Below, piece by piece: positions 17,223 through 26,743 of a stretch of 64,000 nt of DNA (positions within the stretch are counted from its first letter, which is position 1; each line of letters starts with the position of its first letter). Source of the DNA: Methanoregulaceae archaeon UBA467. GTDB taxonomy: Archaea > Halobacteriota > Methanomicrobia > Methanomicrobiales > Methanospirillaceae. The stretch is taken from contig DASP01000017.1 in assembly GCA_002503825.1 (NCBI GenBank), forward strand, positions 1 through 64,000. The letters run 5' to 3'. The translations under genes were made by a program, and so were the position numbers. The notes under the pieces were generated by a model. It ran no database searches. It was not told the DNA's origin and saw only the letters and a program-made list of their open reading frames with translations.

Positions 17223-18101
17223 ATGGACGACATTGGAATCCTGTTACAGGTTATTTTCTGGGGATTATATGCAGGATGCATCTATATCCTGCTTGCCACC
17301 GGGCTTAACCTGATCTTTGGCGTCATGAAGATCGTAAACTTCGCCCATGGTGAGTTTCTCATGATCGGGGCATATATTACGGCCACGATATTCTTCCTCA
17401 CCGGGCTCAACCCGTATGTTATTATTCTTTTTTCCATGCTCGCCCTCATCGGGATAGGCGCCGTGGTCGAACGTTTATGTTTCCGTCCTATTCTCGGGAC
17501 CAGCAAACTGAACGAGATATTTCTCTCAATCGGTCTTATCTATATTTTCCAGAGCGGTGCTGCCATGATCTGGGGTGACGAGTGGCAGAGCATTAAAAGT
17601 CCGTATGAAGGAATTACCATTCCTTTGGGATCACTCAATGTTCCCCTTGATTATATCATCATTATAGTTGTAACTGCAGGAATCCTCTGTGCCCTGTACC
17701 TGTTTTTACGAAAGACAAAGACCGGACGGGAGATGAGAGCCACCAGCCAGAACCGGAAAGGTGCGGTGCTGGTGGGTATAAATGTTGAAAGGATGGATAT
17801 CCTGAGTTTTGGGCTCGGTTGTGCACTTGCAGCAGCAGCGGGAACGCTCTGGGTAGTAAGCGGGCAGGTCTTTAACCCGTATATGGGATCTATTCCGGCA
17901 GTCAAGGCGTTTGCTATCATTATCCTTGGAGGTCTTGGAAGCATTCCCGGTGCGATCATCGGCGGACTGATATACGGGATAGCGGAGAACGGGGCTGCAT
18001 ACTACCTTGGCGGGGTCTGGAAAGATGCAATATCATTTATCATTCTGATCGTGGTCCTTGTCGTAAGACCTACCGGCCTGTTTGGAGAATCAGGGGAGTA
18101 G
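17223..18101 (+). CDS. livH: Branched-chain amino acid ABC permease LivH-like
   Basis: A 292-residue integral membrane protein with about eight hydrophobic segments. It starts ILLQVIFWGLYAGCIYILLA and shows the family segments GLNLIFGVMKIVNFAHGEF and, near residue 235, FAIIILGGLGSIPGAIIGG. It forms half of the transport channel with LivM. It lies 60 nt after the binding-protein gene and 3 nt before livM. Confidence 0.92.
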   Translation: MDDIGILLQVIFWGLYAGCIYILLATGLNLIFGVMKIVNFAHGEFLMIGAYITATIFFLTGLNPYVIILFSMLALIGIGAVVERLCFRPILGTSKLNEIFLSIGLIYIFQSGAAMIWGDEWQSIKSPYEGITIPLGSLNVPLDYIIIIVVTAGILCALYLFLRKTKTGREMRATSQNRKGAVLVGINVERMDILSFGLGCALAAAAGTLWVVSGQVFNPYMGSIPAVKAFAIIILGGLGSIPGAIIGGLIYGIAENGAAYYLGGVWKDAISFIILIVVLVVRPTGLFGESGE

Positions 18102-18104
18102 GCA

Positions 18105-19070
18105 ATGATAAATCCGAATCGCGATCAGCTGGTCAGGGCAGCCTCCATCACAACCATTGCAATCGCCCTGGTTGCCCCTTTTTTATCCGGAAGCCTCTTT
18201 CTACTCAACCTCCTTTCCCTGATGCTGATCTTTATCATCTTTTCCTCTGCATGGAACCTTCTTGCCTATTCGGGGCAGGGGTCTCTTGGACATGCAGCAT
18301 TCTTTGGTATCGGGGCATATGCCTCAACAATGATCGCGGTCAGAAGCGGAGTCACACCCTACATTACAATCTTTCTCGGCGCTGCAGTTGCAGCATTCAT
18401 CGGGATACTCATAGGGCTCACCTGCGTCCGCCTTAAGGAATGGTTCCTTGCAATGGTTACATTTGGGTTTGCAATCATTGTCCAGACGATAACGGTAAGC
18501 ATTCTTGCACCAGTCACCGGTGGATGGGATGGCATCGCATCCCCCCGGCTGCTCAGCCCTGATATTCCCGGGTACCAGCTGATAGAATATTACTCGATAC
18601 TTATCATCACCATCGCGTCCATTATCGCCATCTGGTATATTATGAAGTCCCGTATCGGGCTTGCGTTCCTGGCAATCCGGGAGAACGAACTTGAGGCCAG
18701 GGCGGCAGGTGTTGATCCTGTAAGGTACCGCCTGCTCGCATTCGGCATGAGCGCATATCTCGCAGGGGTTGCCGGAGCATTGGAAATCCATCATATAGGC
18801 TATATTACTCCGGAAATTTTTGGGGTTGACCTTTCTTTCTGGCCTGTAACATATGTTATCTTCGGGGGGCTGTGCACCCTTGCCGGACCAATTGTCGGTA
18901 CAGTCGTGCTCACCATTATCTGGGAAGGCCTGAAAATGGCGGGTCTCACGTTTGCCCGATATATCATTGTGGGCATCCTCCTGATCCTCGTAATCATCTT
19001 CCTGCCGAAAGGGCTTGTTGACATTCCGAATCAGCTGCAGAACTGGTGGAAAAAACGTAAAAAAACATAA
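18105..19070 (+). CDS. livM: Branched-chain amino acid ABC permease LivM-like
   Basis: A 321-residue membrane protein with many hydrophobic segments. The family hallmarks AYSGQGSLGHAAFFGIGAYA (about 55-74) and, near residue 205, AIRENELEARAAGVDP (the ATPase-contact loop) are clear. The basic C-terminus (WWKKRKKT) is cytoplasmic. It ends the plus-strand half of the system and converges with livF. Confidence 0.92.
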   Translation: MINPNRDQLVRAASITTIAIALVAPFLSGSLFLLNLLSLMLIFIIFSSAWNLLAYSGQGSLGHAAFFGIGAYASTMIAVRSGVTPYITIFLGAAVAAFIGILIGLTCVRLKEWFLAMVTFGFAIIVQTITVSILAPVTGGWDGIASPRLLSPDIPGYQLIEYYSILIITIASIIAIWYIMKSRIGLAFLAIRENELEARAAGVDPVRYRLLAFGMSAYLAGVAGALEIHHIGYITPEIFGVDLSFWPVTYVIFGGLCTLAGPIVGTVVLTIIWEGLKMAGLTFARYIIVGILLILVIIFLPKGLVDIPNQLQNWWKKRKKT

Positions 19071-19073
19071 CAG

Positions 19074-19095
19074 TCCCCTTCTTCCATGGAGGGGA
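19074..19095. terminator. Short hairpin between convergent livM and livF
   Basis: A 6-bp stem (19074-19079 with 19090-19095) with a 10-nt loop lies in the 77-nt gap between the two converging transcription units. It may stop both, but the stem is short. Confidence 0.25.
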
Positions 19096-19147
19096 AACCA
19101 GATTTTTCGGGTTGGAAATTCCTTCCGATACGGGTTATTGCCTGATA

Positions 19148-19843
19148 TCAGAATCCAAGGTATGCTCGCTGGATTTCCGGATCATGCATGAGTTCTTTTG
19201 ACGTTCCTTCTTTTACTATCCTGCCGTTTTCGATGACATATCCCCGGTGACATAAGGCAAGGGCGTGACGGACATTCTGTTCCAGTAAAAGGACCGTCGT
19301 TCCTTCCCGCCCCAGTTGTTCAAGAGACCGGAAGACCTGCCCCACGAGGAGCGGAGAGAGCCCGGTCGAGGGTTCATCCAGGATGAGCAGCTTGGGGTTT
19401 GACATCAGTGCACGGCCGATGGCAAGCATCTGTTGTTCACCGCCGCTCAGGGTGCCTGCCATCTGGTGCTCACGTTCCAGGAGTATGGGGAAGAGCGAAT
19501 AGATATGCTTTAAGTTTTTTTCCGTAGCAGATGGATCACCGGTGCCTAACAGGAGATTTTCCATCACCGGCATCTTCGGAAATATCTCGCGTTTCTCCGG
19601 GACGAGTGCCAGCCCCTTCCGAAAGATGTCATACGGAGGTTTACCGAGGATACTCTCTCCTAAAAAAGTAACCGTGCCACTCGCGTTTTTGTTCAATCCC
19701 GCAATGGTCTCAACCGTGGTAGTTTTCCCTGCGCCGTTCGGCCCGATCAGGGTCACCAGTTCACCTTGTTCTACATGAAGTGAGAGATCCCAGACGACCT
19801 GAAGATTTGAGTGGAACACATTAAGACAGGATACAGACAGCAA
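19148..19843 (-). CDS. livF: ABC transporter ATP-binding protein LivF-like
   Basis: A 231-residue ATPase of the branched-chain amino acid uptake class. Walker A GPNGAGKT (about 34-41), signature LSGGEQQM, and Walker B LLILDEPS are present. The start is TTG at 19843, preceded by a GTGAGG Shine-Dalgarno site. It follows livG by 16 nt on the minus strand and runs toward livM, so it is on a separate transcript from the permeases it should energise. Confidence 0.92.
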   Translation of the reverse strand: MLSVSCLNVFHSNLQVVWDLSLHVEQGELVTLIGPNGAGKTTTVETIAGLNKNASGTVTFLGESILGKPPYDIFRKGLALVPEKREIFPKMPVMENLLLGTGDPSATEKNLKHIYSLFPILLEREHQMAGTLSGGEQQMLAIGRALMSNPKLLILDEPSTGLSPLLVGQVFRSLEQLGREGTTVLLLEQNVRHALALCHRGYVIENGRIVKEGTSKELMHDPEIQRAYLGF

Positions 19844-19859
19844 AGAATTTTACCTCACT

Positions 19860-20588
19860 TTAGAATGCATGCGTTTCACCGAGGTACGTATCGATGACCT
19901 TCTGGTTGTTCACTACATCATAGGGCAACCCTTCCGCGATCTTTTCCCCGTGATCCAGCACGACAATGCGGTTTGATACTCCCATAATGACACTCATGAC
20001 ATGCTCGATAATCAGGATTGAAACACCGGTATCACATATCTTTTTTATCAGGTCCACCGCTTCACTACTCTCCTTTGGATTAAGTCCGGTAGTGAGTTCA
20101 TCTAGAAGGAGTAGTTTTGGTTGTGACGCAAGTGCACGGGCAAGCTGAACGCGTTTCAGTTCGACGACATTTAAATTTTTTATTATTGTCTGTCTCTTTT
20201 CTGAGGGGAAACCAACAAAATCAAGAACTGATTCCGCCTCTTTTCGTGCATCCGCCATGCTGGTCTTATGGGGGCTTCCAAACAGCGCACCAACCATGAC
20301 ACTTTCCAGTGCGGTAAGATCAGGAAATGATACCGCAATCTGGAATGTTTTTGCAATCCCCAGTTTACATATCTGGTTCGCCTTGAGGCCAGTAATGTCC
20401 TGCCCGCATAAGGTTATTTTTCCCGCAGTCGGTGTGCTGATACCCGAGATCATGTTGAGAAGTGTTGTTTTCCCAGCCCCGTTTGGACCGACAAGCCCGA
20501 CAATCTCATTTTCACCAAGTGAGAGATCCACATCGTTGACGGCCATCAGTCCTCCTATTTTTTTGGTTATACCAGAAACGACAAGCAT
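19860..20588 (-). CDS. livG: ABC transporter ATP-binding protein LivG-like
   Basis: A 242-residue ATPase. Walker A GPNGAGKT (about 35-42) and Walker B KLLLLDELTTG are clear. The signature loop, usually LSGGQ-like, is replaced here by LNVVELKRVQLARALA, an unusual variant, although LivG-type proteins do vary there. It is the first gene of the livGF unit, which has its own promoter in the gap to its right. Confidence 0.88.
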   Translation of the reverse strand: MLVVSGITKKIGGLMAVNDVDLSLGENEIVGLVGPNGAGKTTLLNMISGISTPTAGKITLCGQDITGLKANQICKLGIAKTFQIAVSFPDLTALESVMVGALFGSPHKTSMADARKEAESVLDFVGFPSEKRQTIIKNLNVVELKRVQLARALASQPKLLLLDELTTGLNPKESSEAVDLIKKICDTGVSILIIEHVMSVIMGVSNRIVVLDHGEKIAEGLPYDVVNNQKVIDTYLGETHAF

Positions 20589-21001
20589 GCGGACACCGGA
20601 ACGGAGATTATTGTGTCATATGTTAGCACGGAGCATTATTAAAGATAATGGCAATTCTCATGCAAAAAAACGGGTCGGAAGACCGTGCACACAATATGCG
20701 GTAATACAAAAATCGCCATGGTCTCTCATCAGCCACCAAATGGAAAACAGGGCCCTTTCAACCAATAATTCTACCCCGGACAGTGCCGGCGGATACGGAT
20801 GAAGGGCTGAAAACCTCCTCTTTTCCCAAATTCCTGTATACCGCCAATAAGGCCCGGGGTGTATCCGGAAAGGACACCATCAAAAACACGCCTGCCCCTG
20901 GCAGGCAGGATATAAAAGAAATCGCTCCCGTTTTTTTCGGGGAGCGATTTTCATTGGAATGGTTGTTGCCGGTATTGTGGAAACCACGTGAGGATCAGGT
21001 T
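20589..21001. other. Intergenic region between livG and the PEGA protein gene
   Basis: Holds the minus-strand promoter region of livG at its left edge. At its right side lie two hairpins, 20890-20906 (7 bp, CCT loop) and 20919-20950. No credible gene is seen. Confidence 0.5.
20919..20950 (-). terminator. Strong hairpin terminator after the PEGA protein gene
   Basis: An 11-bp perfect stem (20919-20929 with 20940-20950) lies about 50 nt past the stop codon of the minus-strand PEGA gene and is followed on that strand by a T-rich stretch (CTTTTATA). The loop is A-rich on the minus strand. Confidence 0.55.
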
Positions 21002-22360
21002 TTACGTCCCTGGTATCAGTGTCACCCGGGGCATCCTTGTAAGCTTTCCTGCATACACGGTCACCGATAGTGTTTCAGTCATGTAGCCGGTTTTTTTCAG
21101 TGATACTGCGTGCGTTCCTGGTAATATCCCTTGAACCATTGCGCTCGTAGTTACCCCCGTATCCACCCCATCAACTTCAATGGTGGCACCCGAAGGATAA
21201 GAAGTCATGAGGATCGCCCCTGTCGGACCGCCCGAAGTCGGTGTCGGAGTCGGTGACGTGGTTGGTAATGTTGTCGCCGGGCTCGTCGTAGGAACGGTGG
21301 TCGCCGGTGTTGTCGGTGACGTGGTCGGTGTTGTTGTCGTCGGGCTCGTCGTCGGAACGGTGGTTACCGGACTTGTCGTCGGAACTGTTGTCGGTATATT
21401 TGTACCCCTCATAAGCCATACAAGCGGGACTCCTGTAAGCTGGTTAGGCAGTATCGTGACCGGTATCGTGTATGTCTGGTAGCCAGCCAGGCTAATCGAA
21501 AGGGTATACATCCCGGCGTTAACTGGTTTGTCAATGATTGGAGTTGTCCCTATCGATACTCCATTCAGTGCGACATTGGCACCCATCGGGAAAGATAAGA
21601 CTGTCAGGGTCCCGGGAGCCGGAGGGGGGACCGTCGTGGGGACAGTGGTTGTCGGGCTCGTCGTCGGGATGGTTGTCGTCGGACTTGTCGTCGGACTCGT
21701 CGTCGGAACGGTGGTTGTCGGGCTCGTTGTTGGGATCGTGGTCGTCGGACTTGTCGTTGGAATCGTAGTCGTCGGGCTCGTTGTTGGGATCGTGGTCGTC
21801 GGACTTGTCGTCGGACTCGTCGTCGGGACGGTGGTTGTCGGGCTCGTCGTCGGGATGGTTGTCGTCGGAGGTGCCGTACCTATTATGATGACCCCCTGCT
21901 GTATGGCAGGAACTATCGGGGCTCCGCTCCCTTCAGGGTCCATTATGGTCACTGAAACCGTAAGGTTTGTCGTACCGGTTGCATCACCCCGGACCAGGAC
22001 AGTCGCCAGGAGAACATTCGTCGCCCCGGGACTCACCGCGTCGCCAAAATCGACCGCTTTGATCCAGAGCGAATCTGTCGGGACGGTGGAATTCATTTTA
22101 AGGCCCGCAATGGCAGGCGACCATACCGGCCGGGTGAACCCGGTAATTTCTGCCTTGCCCGGATCGGTCAGGCTTATCGTGATGTTATACCCGGACAACC
22201 CGTCCGGCAGGCTGTCTGCGGTAATGGTAAAGTCACGGGACTCTCCTGCTGCTGCCATTGTTCCGCTCTCGACGATTATTGTCGTTGCTGCCACTCCGGC
22301 TGCAAGACTGCAGAGCAGGATAAGAATCGTGATTATCGTGTGTGGATGGAATAACTTCAT
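21002..22360 (-). CDS. Secreted protein: cohesin-like module, Thr/Pro repeats, two PEGA domains
   Basis: A 452-residue exported protein. A signal peptide (about 1-27) is followed by a cohesin-like beta module (about 28-155, including GYNITISLTDPGKAEITGF). Then come two low-complexity linkers made of PTTSPTTT-type repeats. A PEGA domain lies between them (TLTVLSFPMGANVALNGVSI) and a second closes the protein (SYPSGATIEVDGVDTG). PEGA domains are common in surface proteins. I chose the ATG at 22360 with its GAGGAAA ribosome-binding site, ten codons inside the longest frame. The Thr-rich linkers are likely glycosylation sites. Confidence 0.75.
   Translation of the reverse strand: MKLFHPHTIITILILLCSLAAGVAATTIIVESGTMAAAGESRDFTITADSLPDGLSGYNITISLTDPGKAEITGFTRPVWSPAIAGLKMNSTVPTDSLWIKAVDFGDAVSPGATNVLLATVLVRGDATGTTNLTVSVTIMDPEGSGAPIVPAIQQGVIIIGTAPPTTTIPTTSPTTTVPTTSPTTSPTTTIPTTSPTTTIPTTSPTTTIPTTSPTTTVPTTSPTTSPTTTIPTTSPTTTVPTTVPPPAPGTLTVLSFPMGANVALNGVSIGTTPIIDKPVNAGMYTLSISLAGYQTYTIPVTILPNQLTGVPLVWLMRGTNIPTTVPTTSPVTTVPTTSPTTTTPTTSPTTPATTVPTTSPATTLPTTSPTPTPTSGGPTGAILMTSYPSGATIEVDGVDTGVTTSAMVQGILPGTHAVSLKKTGYMTETLSVTVYAGKLTRMPRVTLIPGT
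21249..21870 (-). repeat. Two coding minisatellite arrays in the PEGA protein gene
   Basis: The Thr/Pro linkers (about 21249-21411 and 21637-21870) are built from short GT/CG-rich units encoding PTTSPTTT variants. The units are imperfect and vary in number, so the arrays are prone to slippage. They also create long stop-free frames on the plus strand. Confidence 0.7.
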
Positions 22361-22591
22361 CTGGGTTTCCTCTTTGAATACTCTCAACAATTTTTACTTT
22401 TTTTCTCGATTCCTCTTAATTTCTGAATTATTTGTTTTTCTATTTATATTGATATGATATCCCGGGCATTTCCAGCCGGGCTGACAGAGACGGCCAGACA
22501 TTCTCCTGATTGTGCATACCGTCAGCCGGCATCTGCATGAGGATCTCCTTCTTCCCGGACATTATTTTCCCAAAAAATTATATCATGCCCT
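22361..22591. other. Spacer between the two secreted protein genes
   Basis: A 231-nt A/T-rich stretch that includes a TATA-like element for the PEGA gene near 22440-22452 on the minus strand. The two genes may thus have separate promoters. No gene is seen. Confidence 0.4.
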
Positions 22592-25500
22592 TTACAGCAT
22601 GTTAAAGAGCAGGATAAGGTCATTAAAGTCTATTCTCCCGTTGTTGTTGTAGTCAAACAGGCTTATCGGTTCGTTTGCCTGCATCCACTCCAGGTAATTG
22701 AAATAAAGGACCACATCATTGAAATCAATCCGGCCATTCCCGTTTAAGTCCCAGTAGACCCCGTCATGGAAGGGATCTGTCGGCGGCAGGGGCTCTCCGG
22801 GCAGGTTCAGGAGCGCTACGACCGTCACCTGTGCAGGGACGTTGTTGGTAATGACTGCATCACCGGTGTCGGTGTCCATCTGGGTGACGGTGACATTCAA
22901 CCGGGTTGACATCGGTGTGACACCGGTCGAATTGAACCGGGCCAGCACAATATTGGTGTCACCGGGCTGGATCGCATTCGCGTTGTCCAGTATTTTGAGC
23001 CAGAACGATGAAGCCGGGATGGTGCTGTTCACGGTAAAACTCGGGTCTGCCCACGCCGGCGGGGTCAGCACCACGAAGTTTGCTGCGGACGGGTTTTCAA
23101 AGTAGACCGTGATATTGTAGCCTGCCAGACCCTGTTCCGCTTTTTCAAGGACGAGGGAGCCTGCCGTCGTGGAATTGGTCGGTATTATGACCGTCGACGG
23201 AACAAACGAGAGGTTGACGATGCTCACGTTCCCGTATACCGTGATGTACCGGAACCGCTCCATCGTGTTGCTGCCATACAGGTTGGAAACCGTGAGATCC
23301 ACGGTGTAATTCCCGGCATTGAGGTAGGTGTGGTTGAAGGTCGCATTTGAAGAGTAACTCGTGGTATTGCCGTCACCGAAACTCCAGTTCCACAGGGAGG
23401 GTGTGCCCGTCGAGAAATCGGTAAAGTTCACGACAAGCGGTTCTGCTCCCGATACCGGTGTCCCTGTGAAATTGGCCAGGGGAACTTCGCCGACACTGAT
23501 GTATTCGAACAACGACGACTTGTTGCTTCCGTACATGTTCCAGACGGTCAGGTTGACCGTGTAATTTCCTTCAGAGGTGTAGGTATGCCCGATGTTTCCT
23601 GCTCCGGTCAGAACGGTGGTATTTCCGTCACCGAAATCCCAGGTCCAGTTCAGCGCTGCAGGTATCGAGGTCGAGTTGTCCAGGAAGTTGACCGGGAGCG
23701 GGGCTGTACCGTTCAGCGGGCTGCCGGTAAAGTTCGCAACCGGTATATCCCCCGCAAGGATGTACTGGTATTTCGTCGTTTTATTGCTGCCGTAGTCGTT
23801 CGTGGCGTTCAGGCTGACATTATAGTAGCCGGCAGTCGTGTAGGTATACGTCACGTTCCGGGCTGAATTATTCCAGTTTCCGTCACCAAATGACCAGTTC
23901 CACGCAATCGGTGTGTCGTTGGTCATATCGGTGAAGTTGACGGTGAGCGGGATGAGGCCACTGGTAGCATTTGCGATAAAGTTGGTGATCAGCGGCACAC
24001 CGACCTGGATGTATTCAAATCTGCCGGTCGTGTTGCTGCCGTCAACATTGCTCACCGTAAGGTTGACCGTATAGTTTCCAGGCGACCCGTAGGTATGGGA
24101 CGGGTTCTGTGCTGACGAGGTATTTCCGTCACCAAGCAGCCAGCTCCATGTTGTCGGGCTGCCTGTTGACGTGTCGTTGAACTGGACTGCAAGCGGCGGG
24201 AGGCCTTTTACCGGCTGGCCGGTGAAATTTGCCACGGGTTGCTGCTGCAGGATCCTCACCACAAATGCATCGAAGGGCCCTGCATAGGAGGGCTGGAAGG
24301 CATTCTTGACAGGGAAGTCACGGGACTGGGTCCACCCCGTGATCGTGATATTCGCCCCGCTGTCCTTTGCGATACCCATGGCCTGGTCAGCATATTTGCC
24401 CCCGAGGTAGGTCGAAAAGACCAGTTGTGAGCCGTTCACTGTCATCCTTGTCAGGAATACATCGTACTGGAACCCGTTCCGGTTTGGATAGAGCGCATTT
24501 GCGACCGGATAGTCAATTGAATCGGTATATCCTGTAATATATGCAGTGCCGGCACTGTCCACCACGATGCCGCTTCCCGATTCAAGACCTCCTCCACCGA
24601 GGTAGGTTGAATAGTTCAGGGCAGTACCGGAGTTACTGAATTTAGTGACAAAGGCGTCCTGGATTCCTTTTCTCAGGCCCTGGAATGCATACAGGGTTAC
24701 CGGGAAATTACTCGACTGGGTCATTCCGGTTACATACGCATCCCCTGCAGAATCCACCGCTATGCCATTTCCTTCCTCGTCCCCGAGGCCACCGAGATAG
24801 GTTGAGTAAACCAGGGCGCTTGCCGTGGGGTTCATCTTGGTGACGAAGGCATCCCGGGTTCCCCTGATACTCGGCCTGAATGCACTCTGGTTCGGGAAAT
24901 TCGGCGACCGTGTCGTTCCGGTGACAAAGATATTGTCTGACGAATCAAGGGCTATGGAGTGCCCCTGGTCATTCTGGCTGCCGCCAAGGAACGTAGAGAA
25001 AGGAATGGTTGCATTTGTAAGACCGGTATACTGTATACTCGTAACGAAGGCATCGCTTCCCCCGCTTAAGTTCTGCTGGAATGCACTAGTATTCGGGAAA
25101 TCGGGTGAAAATGTATACCCTGTGACAAGTGCATCACGATTCGCCGATAAGCTGCTAAGGGCAATGCCGAGACCTGCATCATCCCCGCACCCTCCGAGGT
25201 AGGTCGAATAGACGAGTGCCGTGCCGTTATCCCAGAGTCGTGTCACAAACGCATCCGATCCGTAACAGGATGATTTGTTGGGCTGTACTGCTTCCCACAC
25301 AGGGAAGTTACCGGAGAGGGTGTAACCGGTCAAAGTGGCGTTATTGTAGGCATCAACGACAATTCCTGTACCCACATCGTCTGCAGAGCCGCCGAGATAG
25401 GTCGAATAGACCAGCTGGGTCCCGTCGGGGGTTAGTTTTGTCACAAAGGCATCCGTTCCCCCACGCAGGAGATCCTGGAACACCTGCGCGACCGGCAGCG

Positions 25501-26329
25501 GGAAGTCTGTCGACTGGGTATAACCGGTGATATATGCACTTCCTGCACTGTCTACTGCAACTCCATATCCACGGTCCTCGTTGCTTCCGCCAAGGTAGGT
25601 CGAGTAGTCGAGCTCCGGATCGATGATCAGCGGGTACGCCGGATCATACGGACCGACTTCAAACCCGACGAGATCTTCTTCAAGGAGTACATATCCTGAA
25701 TCCACCACGACTCTCTCTCCCCCTATGATCTGGTAGGAGACCGGGGCTGCCTCGTAGAGGGTCCCGAGGGCTGTTTCGACCAGCAGGTTCCCGTCGGCGT
25801 CAACCGACAGCCCTTCTGCACCCTGGTACATCATCACGATACTTCGTGGATCCGCACCCGGCGAGAGAACAAACTCTCTCTTTAAGAATCCCTCTGTTCC
25901 CCGAAATACGAGATCCGTGCCAGGCAGCACCTCCCGGTATGCCACCGCTGCGTAGGTCGGAACCTCCACCTTCCATTTTGAGGGGTCATTTCCCACGAAG
26001 AAATTCGCAGTTCCCGGCAACAGGTCAACACCCTCCACCCTGACACCAGGGTCTGACCCGGGGATACTGATCCTTATTACGGACGAGCGGTCTGTAACCG
26101 CATCTGATGCTGCCAGGACGACTTCGTCGGGAGTAAAGTAAATGCTGTGTCCTGCTGCTTCCACATGGAAGAGGACCGGGCTTTGTTTCTGTCCCTGGTT
26201 TTCGATAAAACTCAGGGGCAGTTTGGTCAGCTGTACCGACAGTTCATCTGAAACGGCTGATACACAGGGTATCCCCGCTATCAACGAGATAAGAATAATC
26301 AGGATAATTCCAGTTTTCGTCACTTTCAT
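22592..26329 (-). CDS. Giant secreted protein: beta-propeller (SBBP) repeats, four PKD domains, cohesin-like module, dockerin-like tail
   Basis: A 1245-residue surface protein. Signal peptide about 1-25, then a DUF7948-like N-terminal region (about 26-240). Seven SBBP propeller repeats follow, each with a YSTYLGG-like signature and an ITGYTQS-like end. Next are four PKD domains with FGDGN-type cores. A cohesin-like module (GYNITVYFENPSAANFVVL) comes next. The C-terminus has two dockerin-type calcium loops, DLNGNGRIDFNDVVLYFNYL and DYNNNGRIDFNDLILLFNML. I chose ATG 26329 with its GGAGGTG ribosome-binding site. The likely role is cell-surface adhesion or assembly. Confidence 0.82.
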   Translation of the reverse strand: MKVTKTGIILIILISLIAGIPCVSAVSDELSVQLTKLPLSFIENQGQKQSPVLFHVEAAGHSIYFTPDEVVLAASDAVTDRSSVIRISIPGSDPGVRVEGVDLLPGTANFFVGNDPSKWKVEVPTYAAVAYREVLPGTDLVFRGTEGFLKREFVLSPGADPRSIVMMYQGAEGLSVDADGNLLVETALGTLYEAAPVSYQIIGGERVVVDSGYVLLEEDLVGFEVGPYDPAYPLIIDPELDYSTYLGGSNEDRGYGVAVDSAGSAYITGYTQSTDFPLPVAQVFQDLLRGGTDAFVTKLTPDGTQLVYSTYLGGSADDVGTGIVVDAYNNATLTGYTLSGNFPVWEAVQPNKSSCYGSDAFVTRLWDNGTALVYSTYLGGCGDDAGLGIALSSLSANRDALVTGYTFSPDFPNTSAFQQNLSGGSDAFVTSIQYTGLTNATIPFSTFLGGSQNDQGHSIALDSSDNIFVTGTTRSPNFPNQSAFRPSIRGTRDAFVTKMNPTASALVYSTYLGGLGDEEGNGIAVDSAGDAYVTGMTQSSNFPVTLYAFQGLRKGIQDAFVTKFSNSGTALNYSTYLGGGGLESGSGIVVDSAGTAYITGYTDSIDYPVANALYPNRNGFQYDVFLTRMTVNGSQLVFSTYLGGKYADQAMGIAKDSGANITITGWTQSRDFPVKNAFQPSYAGPFDAFVVRILQQQPVANFTGQPVKGLPPLAVQFNDTSTGSPTTWSWLLGDGNTSSAQNPSHTYGSPGNYTVNLTVSNVDGSNTTGRFEYIQVGVPLITNFIANATSGLIPLTVNFTDMTNDTPIAWNWSFGDGNWNNSARNVTYTYTTAGYYNVSLNATNDYGSNKTTKYQYILAGDIPVANFTGSPLNGTAPLPVNFLDNSTSIPAALNWTWDFGDGNTTVLTGAGNIGHTYTSEGNYTVNLTVWNMYGSNKSSLFEYISVGEVPLANFTGTPVSGAEPLVVNFTDFSTGTPSLWNWSFGDGNTTSYSSNATFNHTYLNAGNYTVDLTVSNLYGSNTMERFRYITVYGNVSIVNLSFVPSTVIIPTNSTTAGSLVLEKAEQGLAGYNITVYFENPSAANFVVLTPPAWADPSFTVNSTIPASSFWLKILDNANAIQPGDTNIVLARFNSTGVTPMSTRLNVTVTQMDTDTGDAVITNNVPAQVTVVALLNLPGEPLPPTDPFHDGVYWDLNGNGRIDFNDVVLYFNYLEWMQANEPISLFDYNNNGRIDFNDLILLFNML

Positions 26330-26743
26330 ACCGTATTCACCTCCGGGGAGTCCGGAAACGGACTCATATACCTTCCCCGTTATATTTTTGTGATCTCTAA
26401 GAGCATCTGCTTTGACTACCTCGTGCGGCACTCAGATGTAGATCACATAATGTCGCCATGGTACCATGTTTCCCATTCAACCGGATGAGAAAGCAGGAAG
26501 AATTTTCTGATCAGATGTTCTGAAAAATCCCTTAATTTTCATACATATAATACTTTCTCCAAAAAATGCTCCTGAACTCTTTTTTTTGACGTTTTTGCAC
26601 GAAAAAAGGAGAAGAGCTGCACATCCCGCTGACCCTTGACCGGTGAATATCCGGCAGTATGTCCTGGGTCACAGTACATGTTCTGATCTTCCGGAAACGA
26701 ACAGCAGGGGGATTAATATCGGGTCAGTCACAGACAGGTGTGT
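26330..26743. other. Divergent promoter region
   Basis: Contains a 7-bp hairpin with 4-nt loop (26348-26365) in the leader of the giant gene, a TATA-like box for it near 26378-26388, and A/T-rich tracts near 26520-26610. No gene is recognised. Confidence 0.4.

Noticed and set aside
21528..22457. A 309-codon plus-strand open frame rich in Val and Gly
   Set aside because: It is the antisense shadow of the Thr/Pro repeats of the PEGA protein, which remove stop codons on the other strand.
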